Below are positions 6,223 to 6,547 of a stretch of DNA of 6,547 nucleotides, in pieces. The stretch's first letter is position 1. Every line of letters begins with the position of its first letter. Below the pieces are notes generated by a model that worked only from the letters and a program-made list of their open reading frames with translations, was not told where the DNA came from and did not search any database. The translations under genes and the position numbers were made by a program. The DNA comes from Actinomycetes bacterium (lineage in GTDB: Bacteria > Actinomycetota > Acidimicrobiia > Acidimicrobiales > RAAP-2): positions 1-6,547 of the forward strand of contig JAKAZC010000161.1 in NCBI GenBank assembly GCA_021826655.1, in the 5' to 3' direction.

Positions 6223-6242
6223 GTTGACAAATCGGTTGACAA
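6223..6242. repeat. direct repeat of GTTGACAA, 12-base period
   Basis: Two identical copies of GTTGACAA lie at 6223-6230 and 6235-6242, separated by ATCG. The second touches the ribosome binding site of the small gene at 6255. The arrangement suggests a protein-binding site, either an operator over the 5' untranslated region of that gene or a recombinase arm site near the att remnant. Although TTGACA is the -35 consensus, neither copy has a -10 box at the right distance. Confidence 0.5.
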
Positions 6243-6254
6243 GGGAGGCGTCAC

Positions 6255-6455
6255 GTGGCGGAGGAAGATGAGTTCTGGACGGAGATAGTCGCGTGGCCCG
6301 ATGGAGCGCAGGGCGCAGTAGTCGCCCGGCCTTTCCGAGTCGACGCCGACGGCGCTCGTTGGGAGTACGTCGGGAGGGATGACCTGCGGGTGCTGCCGGA
6401 AGGAATGGTCGGTGGTGTCGTCTACATCTACCGACGAGTGAGGTCGAAGGAGTAG
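6255..6455 (+). CDS. small protein of unknown function (66 residues)
   Basis: I do not recognise this protein. It is 66 residues long, starting at GTG 6255 with a strong Shine-Dalgarno GGGAGG (6243-6248) six bases upstream, and ending at TAG 6453-6455. The N-terminus is acidic (AEEDEFWTEI), the middle contains VVARPFRVDADGARWEYVGRDDLRVLPEG, and the C-terminus is hydrophobic then basic (VGGVVYIYRRVRSKE). The alternating hydrophobic and polar residues suggest a small beta-rich fold; no membrane segment or known motif is seen. By hand count 48 of 66 codons end in G or C, and it uses ATA, GTA, three CGA and two AGG codons. The first 45 codons of the hydrolase at 2220 have 41 ending in G or C. This fits horizontally acquired DNA to the right of the tRNA fragment. 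A stem-loop follows 24 bases after the stop codon. Confidence 0.72.
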   Translation: MAEEDEFWTEIVAWPDGAQGAVVARPFRVDADGARWEYVGRDDLRVLPEGMVGGVVYIYRRVRSKE

Positions 6456-6479
6456 CTGACCTCCTAAACGGCGTCTGCT

Positions 6480-6518
6480 CCGCCCTCGATTGCTCACGTG
6501 CCCCTCAATCGAGGGCGG
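6480..6518. terminator. 13-bp stem-loop downstream of the small gene
   Basis: CCGCCCTCGATTG (6480-6492) pairs perfectly with CAATCGAGGGCGG (6506-6518) around a 13-base loop (CTCACGTGCCCCT) that itself contains the palindrome CACGTG. It starts 24 bases after the stop codon of the small gene. There is no T-run, so it would be an actinobacterial-type terminator. It may act in both directions, depending on what lies beyond the window. Confidence 0.6.
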
Positions 6519-6547
6519 TGGGGATTGGGTGCCGAGCCCGGAGCACG

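Noticed and set aside
5607..6227. Open frame giving a 206-residue protein with PLGFEPRTCGLRV
   Set aside because: It runs through the tandem repeat and the tRNA-Lys fragment. The PLGFEPRT stretch is the well-known spurious translation of antisense tRNA sequence.
6224..6241. TTGACA copies as -35 promoter boxes
   Set aside because: The positions 16-18 bases downstream of each copy are G+C-rich and contain no TANNNT element.
5897..6271. Open frame with GIRTQNLRIKSP
   Set aside because: This is another translation across the tRNA fragment; the motif is a typical false-protein signature and there is no ribosome binding site.
6099..6497. Minus-strand open frame of 132 codons opposite the small gene
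   Set aside because: It starts inside the 6480-6518 stem-loop, has no good ribosome binding site, and ends in the tRNA fragment. The plus-strand gene has the better signals.

Overview
The window is very G+C-rich DNA with strong G/C preference at third codon positions. Its genes are densely packed, and the protein families point to a high-GC actinobacterium. Several families (ArfB with a long basic tail, Nit1-like amidase, FrsA/Ayg1-type hydrolase) would fit Acidimicrobiia or a related deep-branching actinobacterial group, but that placement is inference, because no marker gene is present.

Positions 1-5572 look like ordinary chromosome. The 3' part of an ArfB-type ribosome-rescue hydrolase (+) enters from the left edge, with the window starting inside the Gln codon of its GGQ motif. 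It converges on a two-gene minus-strand unit: a Nit1/Nit2-like carbon-nitrogen hydrolase (2131-1262) overlapping an alpha/beta hydrolase (1290-352) by 29 bases. A 15-bp hairpin built around the arfB stop codon separates the two directions. Divergent from the amidase, 88 bases away, is an FrsA/Ayg1/dihydropseudooxynicotine-hydrolase-type serine hydrolase (2220-3449, +). It converges on surE (4367-3519, -), and surE is divergent from an aldose 1-epimerase-family gene (4619-5572, +). These are small-molecule hydrolases and repair or housekeeping enzymes; nothing in the sequence ties them into one named pathway.

Positions 5573-6254 contain no gene I can support. They hold a tandem array of four 22-bp units (5609-5696) and, at 6110-6064 on the minus strand, the 3' two-thirds of a tRNA-Lys(CUU). 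The tRNA piece has a well-formed anticodon arm, variable loop, T arm and 3' acceptor strand, but no D arm and no 5' acceptor strand. This is the footprint expected where an integrative element has inserted into a tRNA gene. The fragment's polarity predicts that the chromosome lies to the left and the element begins at about 6105 and runs out of the window to the right.

The DNA to the right fits that reading. A 66-codon orphan gene (6255-6455) has a good ribosome binding site and more A/T-ending codons than the gene sampled on the left. It is preceded by a direct repeat of GTTGACAA and followed by a 13-bp stem-loop. The element itself, its integrase and the predicted intact tRNA-Lys lie outside the window, so the island is an inference from one diagnostic end.
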